From positions 1 through 41,535 of the forward strand of contig PAOI01000042.1 of NCBI GenBank assembly GCA_002707985.1: a stretch of 41,535 nt of DNA, read 5' to 3'. Under the pieces are notes generated by a model that did not search any database, had not been told where the DNA came from, and worked only from the letters and a program-made list of their open reading frames with translations. The DNA comes from Sphingomonas sp. (lineage in GTDB: Bacteria; Pseudomonadota; Alphaproteobacteria; Sphingomonadales; Sphingomonadaceae). Position 1 is the first letter of the stretch. Each line of letters starts with the position of its first letter. Below, piece by piece: positions 31,432-39,467 of the stretch. The position numbers and the translations under genes were made by a program.

Positions 31432-32958
31432 ATGATAAAGCATTGGAATGCAGGGTGGTTCTGGCTGCTCGATCTGGTCGGCGCCTCCTGGTTCGCTTGG
31501 GGTATCGCCGAAGCGGTGAGTCGCGCTGCTGCGGGGCTTTCCGAACATTATTACGCCTATGCCGCGATTATCGGCGGCGGATTGATGCGTGCGGTTTCGG
31601 TATTCGCGGTTCAGCACTTTGCAATCGCGACGGCGCAGCGATCGGGCGTCACGCTCCGCGCCGGCCTGTTCGACCGGCTGCTCGGCAGGCCGATGGCGAC
31701 TCCGGTTTCGATGGGCGGATCGGCGGTGCTGGCAATCGACCATGTCCGCACGATCGAGGAATATGACGCACGCTTCATGCCCGCGCGGGTGGGCGCGACG
31801 CTGGCGCCGCTGGTGGTGATCGCCGTCGTCGCCTGTGCCAGTCTGGTGGCGGCGGGCATTTTGATGCTGACGCTGATCCCGTTCATTGTCGGGATGATCA
31901 TGGCGGGCACGGCGGCGCGGCGTGCTTCGCAGCGGCAATTGGCGGCGCTGGGCGAGCTTTCCGGCCTTTTCGTCGATCGCGTCCGCACGCTGCCGATCAT
32001 TCGCCATTTCGGGGCCGAGGATCGCATCGCGCGGCAGGTGCAGGGCGCGACGCGCGAAGTCGCCGACCGCACGGTTACGGTGCTGCGCGCGGCGTTCCTG
32101 TCGAGCGCAGTGCTCGAATTTTTCTCGGCGCTCGCGGTTGCGCTGGTCGCGGTCTATTGCGGGTTCAGCCTGCTCGACATGCTGCCCTTTCCCGATCCCG
32201 AGCAGCTGACGCTGCGCGAGGCGTTTTTCGCGCTCGCCATGGCGCCCGAATTCTATCTGCCGATGCGGCGGCTGGCGGCGGCCTATCATGAAAAGCAACT
32301 GGGCGAGGCGGCACGCGAGGAACTCGCCGCGTTGCCCGAACCGATGGCGACGCCGCCAGCCGCGCCGTGGAGCGGGCTGCAAGCGGAAGGACTGGCGATC
32401 GCATGGCCCGGGCACAGCATCGGGCCGCTCGATTTCGCGATCCGCCGGACCGGAATGATTGTGCTGACCGGACCGACCGGCAGCGGCAAGACGAGCGTGC
32501 TTTCCGCGATTGCGGGGCAAGTTGCGCCGGCATCGGGCGGGGTCACGCCGGTCGACCCGGGCGACATCGCCTGGGCGGCGCAACAGCCGCTGATCCTCCC
32601 GGGAACGCTGCGCGACAATCTGATCCTCGCTTGCCCCGAAGCGTCGCCGGAGGCGGTGGCCGATGCGGTGCGCGCGGTGGGGCTCGACTCGCTGGTCGGC
32701 GAGCGCGGGCTCGATCTGCCGCTCGATCATCGCGGATCGGGGCTGTCGGGCGGCGAGCGGCGGCGCGTCGGCCTTGCCCGCGCGATCCTGTCCGAACGGC
32801 CGCTGCTGCTTTGCGACGAGCCGACCGCCGATCTGGACGCGGAAGCCGCCGAGGCAGTCGTTGCGCTGCTGACCGAACTGGCCCGCAGTCGCGCGCTGAT
32901 CGTCGCCACGCATGACGCCCGGCTGATTGCCGCAGCCGATGCGGAGGTGACGCTGTGA
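31432..32958 (+). CDS. cydD: ABC transporter CydD (cytochrome bd assembly)
   Basis: Half of the heterodimeric CydDC exporter, which is needed for cytochrome bd assembly and has been linked to thiol export or haem handling in E. coli. 508 residues: an N-terminal membrane domain with several hydrophobic segments (to about 290) and a nucleotide-binding domain with Walker A GPTGSGKTS, signature LSGGERRRVGLARA and Walker B LLLCDEPTADLD. It is shorter than E. coli CydD (588), mainly at the N-terminus. It is divergent from cydABX and overlaps cydC by four bases. The assignment of CydD rather than another ABC exporter rests on the pairing with cydC and the position beside cydAB. Confidence 0.88.
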   Translation: MIKHWNAGWFWLLDLVGASWFAWGIAEAVSRAAAGLSEHYYAYAAIIGGGLMRAVSVFAVQHFAIATAQRSGVTLRAGLFDRLLGRPMATPVSMGGSAVLAIDHVRTIEEYDARFMPARVGATLAPLVVIAVVACASLVAAGILMLTLIPFIVGMIMAGTAARRASQRQLAALGELSGLFVDRVRTLPIIRHFGAEDRIARQVQGATREVADRTVTVLRAAFLSSAVLEFFSALAVALVAVYCGFSLLDMLPFPDPEQLTLREAFFALAMAPEFYLPMRRLAAAYHEKQLGEAAREELAALPEPMATPPAAPWSGLQAEGLAIAWPGHSIGPLDFAIRRTGMIVLTGPTGSGKTSVLSAIAGQVAPASGGVTPVDPGDIAWAAQQPLILPGTLRDNLILACPEASPEAVADAVRAVGLDSLVGERGLDLPLDHRGSGLSGGERRRVGLARAILSERPLLLCDEPTADLDAEAAEAVVALLTELARSRALIVATHDARLIAAADAEVTL

Positions 32959-34547
32959 ATCGGCATGACGAAACCGAATTCCTGCAGGGTGCAGACCGCA
33001 AGCTGCTTCGCTGGGCGTTCCTGTGTGCGTTGCTGGCGGCGATTTCCTCGATCCTGTTGCTTGCGCTGTCGGGCTGGTTCCTGACTGCCGCCGCGATCGC
33101 GGGTGCTGCCGGCCCGGCTGCCGCAATGGGCTTCAACTATCTGATCCCCAGCGCGGCGATCCGTGGGCTGGCGATCAGTCGCACGGCGGCCCGCTATGGC
33201 GAGCGGCTGGTGTCGCATCGCGCTGCGCTGGGAGCGATGGCGTCGCTGCGCGGGCGCTTGTTCGGCAAGCTCGCCGCGCAGGACAGCCGCACCGCGCCCG
33301 ACCTTTCGGGGGGCGATGCCAGCGCCCGGCTGATCGGCGATATCGAAGCGCTGGAGGATCTGGTGGTGCGCCGCCCGACGCGGCCGGCCAGCCTCATCGC
33401 GGCGGTCTTTGCCGTGGGGCTCACCCTTTTTGCGGGGTGGCAGGCGGCGCTCGCGCTCGCAATTCTGCTCGGCGCGCTTCCCCTGCTGCTTGCCGCTGCG
33501 GCGCGGCGGCTGACGCGGGAGCCGGCTGCGGTGGCGGCTTTGGCGTTGGGCGAACTGCGGACGGCGTTCATCGATTATGCCGCGGCCCGCCCCGAAGTGA
33601 TTGCCTATGGCCTGGGCGACCGCGTGACGGCGCATCTGCTCGACATCGCGGCATCGATGGATCGGGCGCGGGCGGCGCTGTTTCGCGGCGAAGGCGTGAT
33701 CGCCGGATTGCTGATCGCCTATGGCTGCGTCTCGGCGGCGCTGGTGCTCGCGCTCGCGACCAGCCCGGCAGCGCAGGTCGCGCTCGGCCTGCTGGCGGCG
33801 ACGGCGTCGGTTGAATCGATGGCGGCATTCGCGCGCACGGCCATGCGTCAGGCGAGCGTCGAGCAGGGGATTGCGCGTCTGGCGACCTTGCGCGCGCTGG
33901 AGGGCGAGCCAAAGCCGCAATCGGGCGCAAAGGTTGCGGCGGTTTCGATCATGCTGGGCGCGCTATCGGTGGCGCCGGGCGGGCGGATCGCCATCACCGG
34001 GCGTTCGGGATCGGGAAAGACGCGCATATTGGAGGCGCTCGCCGGGATGCGGCCTGCGCATCATCGGCTGGCAGTCGATGGCGTAACGCTCGACGCCTGT
34101 TCGTCCGACATGCTGTGTGGGCAATTCGCGCTGGCGCCGCAGGATGCGGTGCTGATCGCCGGGAGCATTGCCGACAATCTGCGGCTTGCCCGTCCGGGAC
34201 TGAGCGAGCCCGAAATGCATGCGGCGCTGGAAGTTGCGTGCCTCGATCAGCGTATCGCGGCGATGCCTGAGGGGCTGGATACGCCACTGTCCGAAGCGGG
34301 CGGCATCCTGTCCGGTGGCGAGCGCAAGCGGCTGTCGCTCGCGCGGGCGCTGCTGGCGGGGCGCCCCTGGCTGTTGCTCGACGAGCCGACCGAGGGGCTG
34401 GACGCGGCGACCGAGGCGGAGCTGGTGCGGCGGCTGGGGGGATGGCTCGACGCCACCGGAGCGGGATTGATGCTGGTGTCGCATCGCCCCGCGCCGCTTG
34501 CCCTGGCGCAGGAGCATGTCGATGTGGCGACGATCGCCACGCTTTGA
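32955..34547 (+). CDS. cydC: ABC transporter CydC (cytochrome bd assembly)
   Basis: Partner half-transporter of 530 residues with a membrane domain (about 1-310) and a nucleotide-binding domain with Walker A GRSGSGKTR, signature LSGGERKRLSLARALLAG and Walker B WLLLDEPTEGLD. The N-terminal sequence RKLLRWAFLCALLAAISSILLLALSGWFLTAAAIAG is typical of CydC. The start is GTG at 32955, embedded in the cydD stop as GTGA, so translation is coupled. It is convergent with the ArsR gene nine bases away. It acts with CydD in the inner membrane in maturation of the bd oxidase. Confidence 0.9.
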   Translation: MNRHDETEFLQGADRKLLRWAFLCALLAAISSILLLALSGWFLTAAAIAGAAGPAAAMGFNYLIPSAAIRGLAISRTAARYGERLVSHRAALGAMASLRGRLFGKLAAQDSRTAPDLSGGDASARLIGDIEALEDLVVRRPTRPASLIAAVFAVGLTLFAGWQAALALAILLGALPLLLAAAARRLTREPAAVAALALGELRTAFIDYAAARPEVIAYGLGDRVTAHLLDIAASMDRARAALFRGEGVIAGLLIAYGCVSAALVLALATSPAAQVALGLLAATASVESMAAFARTAMRQASVEQGIARLATLRALEGEPKPQSGAKVAAVSIMLGALSVAPGGRIAITGRSGSGKTRILEALAGMRPAHHRLAVDGVTLDACSSDMLCGQFALAPQDAVLIAGSIADNLRLARPGLSEPEMHAALEVACLDQRIAAMPEGLDTPLSEAGGILSGGERKRLSLARALLAGRPWLLLDEPTEGLDAATEAELVRRLGGWLDATGAGLMLVSHRPAPLALAQEHVDVATIATL

Positions 34548-34570
34548 CCCGGCGGCCTAACCGATCCGGG
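34548..34570. terminator. Hairpin between convergent cydC and arsR-type genes
   Basis: CCCGG (34548-34552) pairs with CCGGG (34566-34570); an inner GG/CC step leaves the loop CCTAA containing the TAG stop of the regulator gene. It is a short stem, so a modest call. Confidence 0.35.
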
Positions 34571-34922
34571 CGAACACTGCGGCGCCCGATGTTGCGGGGA
34601 TGTCGTCGGAGGACGGATCGGATGGCGCCGGAGCATTACCGATCTGGCTCAGCAGCGCCGTCAGCATCGCGAACCGGGCGGTGTTGAGCCGATAGAAGAC
34701 CTGTTTGGCGGCGCGGCGCGTGGTCACCAGATCGGCCTTTCGCAACACCGCCAGCTGTTGCGAAAGCGCGGGTTGTCCGACGCCGGTTGCGGCTTCGATA
34801 TCGCTGACGCTGCGTTCTTCGCCCTGCAAGGCGCGGATCAGTTCCAGCCGGGTCGCATGGCCCAGCGCGCGGAGCAATTCGGCAGTCGCTTCGATGTCGG
34901 GCAGGGCGTCGGTGTCGCTCAT
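34557..34922 (-). CDS. ArsR/SmtB-type regulator without metal-binding Cys
   Basis: Winged-helix repressor of 121 residues. LLRALGHATRLELIRALQGEERSVSDIEAATGVGQPALSQQLAVLRKADLVTTRRAAKQVFYRL spans the domain in pieces, with the recognition helix at GVGQPALSQQLAVLR; this resembles the BigR/SqrR branch. The protein has no Cys at all and only one His, so it cannot use the known Cys switch of SqrR/BigR or the ArsR metal site. The start ATG at 34922 overlaps the peroxiredoxin stop as ATGA, so the two genes are cotranscribed, and the regulator likely controls its own operon. The signal it senses is not evident. A longer upstream frame was rejected as it overlaps the peroxiredoxin. Confidence 0.88.
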   Translation of the reverse strand: MSDTDALPDIEATAELLRALGHATRLELIRALQGEERSVSDIEAATGVGQPALSQQLAVLRKADLVTTRRAAKQVFYRLNTARFAMLTALLSQIGNAPAPSDPSSDDIPATSGAAVFARIG

Positions 34923-35572
34923 GCTGCGTCGTCCCCGACAGGGGCGTAGAACCAGTCGCTCGCCTGTTCGGCGTCGAACACGGTGTCGATTTCCTGGCTG
35001 GGCGGACGGAGCATCGGCTGGCCCGGATGCCATTCGGCCGGTGCGAGCAGGCCGCGCCGGTCGGCATGCTGAAGCGCAGTTACCATCCGCAGCATTTCCT
35101 CCACCGATCGCCCGATTTCGACCGGGTAACAGGTGGAGGCGCGCAATATGCCCCGGGGATCGATGAAATAGCTGTAGCGCACCGTTGAGGCGTCGCGCGC
35201 ATCGGGCGGCACCATTGCATAGGCCCGCGCTATTTCGAGCGTGGGGTCCTCGATAATCGGAAATGCGATCTTCGCGCCGAACCGCTCATGGATCATCCGG
35301 ATCCAGGCGAAATGCGAATAGAGGCTGTCGACCGACAGCGCCATCAGCGCACAGTCCAGCGCCGCAAAACGATCCGCCGCGCGCGCGATTGCCACGAACT
35401 CGCTGGTGCACACCGGTGTGAAATCGGACGGATGCGAAAACAGGATCAGCCAGCCGCCGCGATAATCCGTCAGCGATTTCATGCCCATCGTGGTGCGCGC
35501 CCGGAAATTGGGGAGCGGCATACCGATGCGCGGCGGAGAGCCGGCCATGCCCGAGTGCGGGTCGTCTTGCAC
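34919..35572 (-). CDS. 1-Cys peroxiredoxin (Prx6-type)
   Basis: Thiol peroxidase of 217 residues that reduces peroxides. The peroxidatic Cys55 is in HPSDFTPVCTSEF; Cys74 and Cys148 are also present, but there is no typical C-terminal resolving Cys. The C-terminal domain after residue 150 (PVEIGRSVEEMLRMVTALQ) fits the Prx6 group. The start is GTG at 35572, with AGGA about seven bases upstream; ATG at 35548 (residue 9) is an alternative with no ribosome site. A 6-base inverted repeat upstream (35596-35619) is a possible operator for the cotranscribed ArsR-type regulator. Reductant partners are unknown. Confidence 0.9.
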   Translation of the reverse strand: MQDDPHSGMAGSPPRIGMPLPNFRARTTMGMKSLTDYRGGWLILFSHPSDFTPVCTSEFVAIARAADRFAALDCALMALSVDSLYSHFAWIRMIHERFGAKIAFPIIEDPTLEIARAYAMVPPDARDASTVRYSYFIDPRGILRASTCYPVEIGRSVEEMLRMVTALQHADRRGLLAPAEWHPGQPMLRPPSQEIDTVFDAEQASDWFYAPVGDDAA

Positions 35573-35595
35573 AAGAAATTCCTGAATCGCCGATA

Positions 35596-35619
35596 TCCCG
35601 ACGATTGCACAAATCGGGA
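35596..35619. promoter_or_regulatory. Inverted repeat upstream of the peroxiredoxin gene
   Basis: TCCCGA (35596-35601) and TCGGGA (35614-35619) are perfect arms 12 bases apart, 24-47 bases before the GTG start. Position and dyad size suit a repressor site, perhaps for the ArsR-type protein encoded in the operon. Evidence is a single repeat only. Confidence 0.35.
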
Positions 35620-35678
35620 CGGCAAGACAACTGGCTTACACGATTACATACTCTGTTAAACTGAAAACGCGGCAGATC

Positions 35679-35712
35679 GCCGTCGGCGCGATGGCATTAT
35701 CGCGCCGACGGC
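35679..35712 (-). terminator. Perfect 14-bp stem hairpin after the aldo/keto reductase
   Basis: GCCGTCGGCGCGAT (35679-35692) pairs perfectly with ATCGCGCCGACGGC (35699-35712) around the loop GGCATT. It begins eight bases after the stop of the reductase gene. A TTTT run occurs about ten bases beyond the stem on the minus strand. It is the strongest hairpin in the window. Confidence 0.7.
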
Positions 35713-35719
35713 CGGTAGA

Positions 35720-36760
35720 TCAGACCGCGACCCGACGGGGGCTGGGGGCATCGCGGCGCGCATTCTGCCGCTCGAGCATCCAGCCGGGATATTCGGGCGT
35801 CAGCTTGCTCGCTTCGTCCAGCCGCGCGAGTTCGTCGGCAGTGAATTCGACATCGACGGCACCCAGATTGTCGTCGAGCTGTTCCTTGCGCTTGGCGCCG
35901 ATGATCACGCTCGACACGACCGGGCGATGCAGCAGCCAGGACAGCGCGAGCTGGGCGACACTCCGCCCCTTGGCGGCGGCCAGCTCGTGCAGGATTTCGA
36001 TGATGTCGTATCCGCGCTCCTTGTCGATCGGCGGGAAATCGAACGTGGTACGGCGGCCTTCGCCTTCGCTCTGACGCGTATATTTGCCGGAAAGGAAGCC
36101 GCCGGCGAGCGGGCTCCACACCATCATGCCGATCCCGTCATGGTGCAGCAGCGGCGCGATCTCACGCTCGATGTCGCGGCTGGCGATGGTGTAATAGGCC
36201 TGAAGCGAGGTGATCGGCGCCAGCCCGTGATCGGCATTATGCGTCGATGCCTTGGCAATGGCCCAGGCCGGCCAGTTGGAAAGGCCGATATAGCGGACCA
36301 TCCCCTGTCGGACGAGGATATCGAGCGCTGCCAGCGTTTCCTCGATCGGCGTCGTCGGATCCCAGCCATGGATCTGATACAAGTCGATATGGTCGGTTTG
36401 CAGCCGATCGAGGCTGGCCTTGACCTGATCGAGGATATGCCCGCGCGATGCGCCGACGCCGTTGGGGCCGGGCTGCATGCGACCGACCACCTTGGTCGCG
36501 ATCACCACTTCCTCGCGCCGGATGCCCAGATTGCGAATCGACTGGCCGAGTATCTGTTCGGACCTGCCCTCCGCATAGATATTGGCAGTGTCGAAGAAAT
36601 TGATGCCGCCGTCGATCGCGGTCTTTACGAGCGTGTCAGCATCGCTTTGCTGGAGCTGGCCGATCTGGCTCCACATTGCATCTTCGCCGCCGAAGGTCAT
36701 CGTGCCAAGGCAGAGTTCCGAAACGATAAGGCCGCTTTTGCCGAGATTGTTGTAGCGCAT
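35720..36760 (-). CDS. Aldo/keto reductase
   Basis: NADPH-dependent oxidoreductase of 346 residues with a TIM-barrel fold. The catalytic tetrad is visible: Asp and Tyr in FFDTANIYAEGRSE, Lys in VVIATKVV and His in LYQIHGWD. VSSVIIGAKRKEQLDDNL near the C-terminus is the cofactor-binding block. It starts MRYNNLGKSGLIVSELCLGT, as in the AKR families close to AKR11-AKR14. It is a single-gene unit between a strong hairpin and a 140-base gap to the divergent ROK kinase. The substrate is likely an aldehyde or sugar but not predictable. Confidence 0.93.
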   Translation of the reverse strand: MRYNNLGKSGLIVSELCLGTMTFGGEDAMWSQIGQLQQSDADTLVKTAIDGGINFFDTANIYAEGRSEQILGQSIRNLGIRREEVVIATKVVGRMQPGPNGVGASRGHILDQVKASLDRLQTDHIDLYQIHGWDPTTPIEETLAALDILVRQGMVRYIGLSNWPAWAIAKASTHNADHGLAPITSLQAYYTIASRDIEREIAPLLHHDGIGMMVWSPLAGGFLSGKYTRQSEGEGRRTTFDFPPIDKERGYDIIEILHELAAAKGRSVAQLALSWLLHRPVVSSVIIGAKRKEQLDDNLGAVDVEFTADELARLDEASKLTPEYPGWMLERQNARRDAPSPRRVAV

Positions 36761-36900
36761 TGAGCCGCTCCGATGTCTGAGGCGCGCGACAAGGGGGAAG
36801 GGCGCGCGAAGCTGGGGGGAGGCAACTCAGATGTGATCCCCCGGCGCGATTGCAATGGCGGCGCTTTGCAGCGGGCACGGAACCCGCTAGCCCTTGCACC

Positions 36901-37827
36901 ATGAACGCTTCGGCCAAGGACGCGCCGCTGATCGCGGGGCTCGAACTGGGTGGCACAAAATGTGTCGCTATTCTCGCCAGCAGGCCGGAACGCGTGGTGG
37001 CGCGACAGGCCGTTCCCACCACCTCGCCCGAAGAAACGCTGAGCGCGCTCGAATCGCTGCTCGACGGATGGGATTTCGATGCGGTCGGGATCGCTTCGTT
37101 CGGGCCGCTCGAACTCGATCCGTCACAGGCCGATTATGGCCGGATCACCGCCACGACAAAAAAGGGCTGGGAAGGCACCGACCTGTTGCGCCGTATCGAA
37201 CGGCGTTTCGGCAAGCCGACGGGATTTCAGACCGATGTCAACGGCGCGGCGATTGCCGAAGCGCGATGGGGCGCGGCGGACGGATTGCGCGACCATTGTT
37301 ACATCACGATCGGCACCGGCGTCGGGGTGGGGGTGATGTCGGGCGGCAGGCCGCTGATGGGCGTCGCGCATGGCGAGGCGGGGCATATGCGTGTTCCGCG
37401 CGTGCCCGGCGATGATTTCCCCGGTTGCTGCCGCTTTCACCGCGACTGCGTGGAAGGATTGGTCTCCGGTCCGGCGCTGGCCGAGCGGTTCGGCTGTTCG
37501 CCCGCCGATGTTTCCGATACCGATGATCGCTGGTGCCTGTTCGTCCATGATCTGGCGGCGCTGCTGCACAATCTGGTCGTTACGCTGGTACCGCAGCAGA
37601 TCGCGATCGGCGGCGGCGTGGTGCAGGACCGCCCGTTCCTGTTTCCCATGCTGCGCAAGCGTTTGTCGGAAAGTCTTGGGGGGTATGGATCGCTATCGGC
37701 CTGGGCGGCGGGGCTCGACCGGCGTCTGATCCCGCCGGGACTGGGCGATATGGCCGGGCCGCTGGGCGCAATCGCCGTCGGGCAGAATGCGCTGAGCGAC
37801 ACGGCCGGAGTAACGGCGGATCAATAG
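36901..37827 (+). CDS. ROK-family sugar kinase, fructokinase-like
   Basis: ATP-dependent sugar kinase of 308 residues. The phosphate loop GLELGGTKC is at 13-21, TDVNGAA at 111-117, GTGVGVG at 138-144, and the ROK zinc site GHMRVPR with His162 then CCRFHRDC (Cys177, His180, Cys183), with EGLVSGPA next. The GDDFPGCCRFH context resembles bacterial fructokinases of this family rather than glucokinase or NagK. The start MNASAKD at 36901 was chosen because a longer frame to 36850 has no family match. It is convergent with, and overlaps by seven bases, the FMN reductase. It probably phosphorylates fructose, possibly mannose or glucose. Confidence 0.87.
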   Translation: MNASAKDAPLIAGLELGGTKCVAILASRPERVVARQAVPTTSPEETLSALESLLDGWDFDAVGIASFGPLELDPSQADYGRITATTKKGWEGTDLLRRIERRFGKPTGFQTDVNGAAIAEARWGAADGLRDHCYITIGTGVGVGVMSGGRPLMGVAHGEAGHMRVPRVPGDDFPGCCRFHRDCVEGLVSGPALAERFGCSPADVSDTDDRWCLFVHDLAALLHNLVVTLVPQQIAIGGGVVQDRPFLFPMLRKRLSESLGGYGSLSAWAAGLDRRLIPPGLGDMAGPLGAIAVGQNALSDTAGVTADQ

Positions 37828-38411
37828 GGCGGCTTGCGGCGGGCGCGTTGTTCGCGCGCGGCTTCGATCCACCAGCCAAGATCGTCGGCGAAGCGCCCGA
37901 AACTGTTTTCCAGCGCGTCGCCCCCCTCCCCGGTGGGCTGGGCATCCGCATCGAGCGATTTGCCGATCTGCCCCACGGTGAGTGTGCTCGAAACCACCAC
38001 CATGCCCATTTCCGAAAGCGTCCCGTGCCATGCCGAATTGGAACGCGCACCGCCCAGCCGCCCGGCGGAATAGCTGGCGATCGCGGCGGGGCGCCAGAAC
38101 CATTCCTCAAGGAAATGATCGGTCAGGTTCTTGAGCCCCGGCTGCATGCCCCAATTATATTCGCCGGTTACGAACACGAATCCGTCCGCATCGCGGATCT
38201 TGCCGGCAAGTTCCGCCATCGCCGCAGGCGCTTCGCCGTCGGGATATTCCTTGTACATCCGGTCGAGCATCGGCAGCCCGACCGCCTTCGCGTCGATCAG
38301 TTCGGGTGCCGCGCCCCGATCGGCGAAATTGCGGACCAGATAGTTCGCCAGCCGGATGCCCAGCCGGTCGCGGCGATAGGAACCGTAAAGCACCAATATC
38401 CTGTCGGCCAT
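37821..38411 (-). CDS. NADPH-dependent FMN reductase family protein
   Basis: Flavodoxin-fold oxidoreductase of 196 residues. The phosphate-binding loop GSYRRDRLGIRLA is at 10-22 and the flavin-ring block VTGEYNWGMQPGLKNLTDH at about 81-99; GGARSNSAWHGTLSEMGM follows. This fits the NADPH-dependent FMN/quinone reductases (ArsH/ChrR/azoreductase relatives), which reduce quinones, chromate or azo dyes, or supply reduced FMN. The last codons overlap the end of the kinase gene on the other strand. The true electron acceptor is unknown. Confidence 0.88.
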   Translation of the reverse strand: MADRILVLYGSYRRDRLGIRLANYLVRNFADRGAAPELIDAKAVGLPMLDRMYKEYPDGEAPAAMAELAGKIRDADGFVFVTGEYNWGMQPGLKNLTDHFLEEWFWRPAAIASYSAGRLGGARSNSAWHGTLSEMGMVVVSSTLTVGQIGKSLDADAQPTGEGGDALENSFGRFADDLGWWIEAAREQRARRKPPY

Positions 38412-38431
38412 AATGTCTCCCGCTGATGGCT

Positions 38432-39055
38432 TCAGATGACTTGCATGTCGGTCTTATAATGATGCCAGGCGAAAATGGCTGCAGCGCCCCGGTGCGGTCG
38501 CCACCGTTCGGCAAGCTCGCGGGTCTGCTTTTCGCCGGGTCGCGTATCGAGGCCAAGCAACCGCCCGATCTCTATCTGCACGGCCAGGTCGCCCGCCGGC
38601 CAGACATCGGGGCGCCCTTCCGCAAACAACAGATAGATTTCTGCCGACCACCGCCCGATCCCCTTGATCCGGATGAGCTGCGCAATCGCTTCTTCATCGT
38701 CGGCGGGCAGGCTTGCAAGGTCGAGCCTGCCGCTCAGCACTTCGTCGGCAAGGCTTCGCGCATAGCCGATTTTCTGTCGCGAAAGTCCGGCGCCGCGCAG
38801 CGTTTCGTCGGTTGCTTCTGCGATGCTTGCCGGGTTTTCCAGATCGCCGACTGCTGCTGCTACCTTGTTCCAGATCGATGCGGCCGCCTGCACGCTTACC
38901 TGCTGGCCGACGATCGTGCGCAGCAAGGTGGCATAGCCCCGGTCGCGAATTCGCGGCTCGGGATAGCCGACGCGAGCAAGTCCTGAGGCGAAAGCCGGTT
39001 CGATCCCGGCTAAGGCATCGAGCGATGTTCGCAATTGTTCGGCGGTCAGCCCCAT
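38432..39055 (-). CDS. AlkA-type DNA-3-methyladenine glycosylase
   Basis: Base-excision repair glycosylase of 207 residues that removes alkylated bases. Helix-hairpin-helix at about 128-140 (IRIKGIGRWSAEIY) and the catalytic Asp156 in WPAGDLAVQ identify the HhH-GPD superfamily, alkylpurine type; no iron-sulfur Cys cluster is present, unlike MutY/Nth. It lacks the N-terminal domain of E. coli AlkA (282 residues) and is similar to the short form common in Alphaproteobacteria. The start ATG at 39055 has AAGGA nine bases upstream; a longer open frame to 39274 runs through the divergent ferredoxin gene and was rejected. Confidence 0.93.
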   Translation of the reverse strand: MGLTAEQLRTSLDALAGIEPAFASGLARVGYPEPRIRDRGYATLLRTIVGQQVSVQAAASIWNKVAAAVGDLENPASIAEATDETLRGAGLSRQKIGYARSLADEVLSGRLDLASLPADDEEAIAQLIRIKGIGRWSAEIYLLFAEGRPDVWPAGDLAVQIEIGRLLGLDTRPGEKQTRELAERWRPHRGAAAIFAWHHYKTDMQVI

Positions 39056-39118
39056 GCGGCAAATCCTTGAAAGGTGCCGCGCGGCGCGGCATGGCGAACT
39101 TCGACAGAGGAGAACAGA

Positions 39119-39436
39119 ATGCCGAAGCTTATCGTCGTGACGCGTGATGGGGAAGAAAAGCAAGTCATCGGGGACGCGGGGCTTTCGGTGATGGAAGTCA
39201 TTCGCGACAACGGATTCGACGAACTGCTGGCGCTTTGCGGCGGTTGCTGCTCGTGCGCGACCTGCCATGTGCATGTCGATCCGGAATTTGCTTCCAAACT
39301 GCCGGCGATGAGCGAGGACGAGGATGATCTGCTCGACAGCAGCTCGTTTCGCGACGAGCGGTCGCGGCTGTCATGCCAGCTTCCCTTCACCGACGAGCTC
39401 GACGGACTGAAAGTCACGATCGCCGAAGAGGATTGA
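39119..39436 (+). CDS. Adrenodoxin-type [2Fe-2S] ferredoxin
   Basis: Electron-transfer protein of 105 residues with a C-x5-C-x2-C loop ([10 protein letters not shown]) and the fourth Cys in LSCQLPF, placing it in the adrenodoxin/putidaredoxin/FdxB group. Two extra Cys sit inside the loop. ATG at 39119 has AGAGGAGA upstream. It is divergent from the glycosylase gene and convergent with the rRNA methyltransferase. Such ferredoxins serve cytochrome P450s or iron-sulfur assembly; no P450 is in the window, so the partner is unknown. Confidence 0.92.
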   Translation: MPKLIVVTRDGEEKQVIGDAGLSVMEVIRDNGFDELLALCGGCCSCATCHVHVDPEFASKLPAMSEDEDDLLDSSSFRDERSRLSCQLPFTDELDGLKVTIAEED

Positions 39437-39442
39437 GCCCTT

Positions 39443-39467
39443 CGGCCGGGCGCTATGCGTCCGGCCG
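39443..39467. terminator. Bidirectional hairpin between ferredoxin and methyltransferase genes
   Basis: CGGCCGGGCGC (39443-39453) pairs with GCGTCCGGCCG (39457-39467) across the loop TAT, with one G-T pair. The TAG stop of the methyltransferase lies mainly in the loop. Confidence 0.6.
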
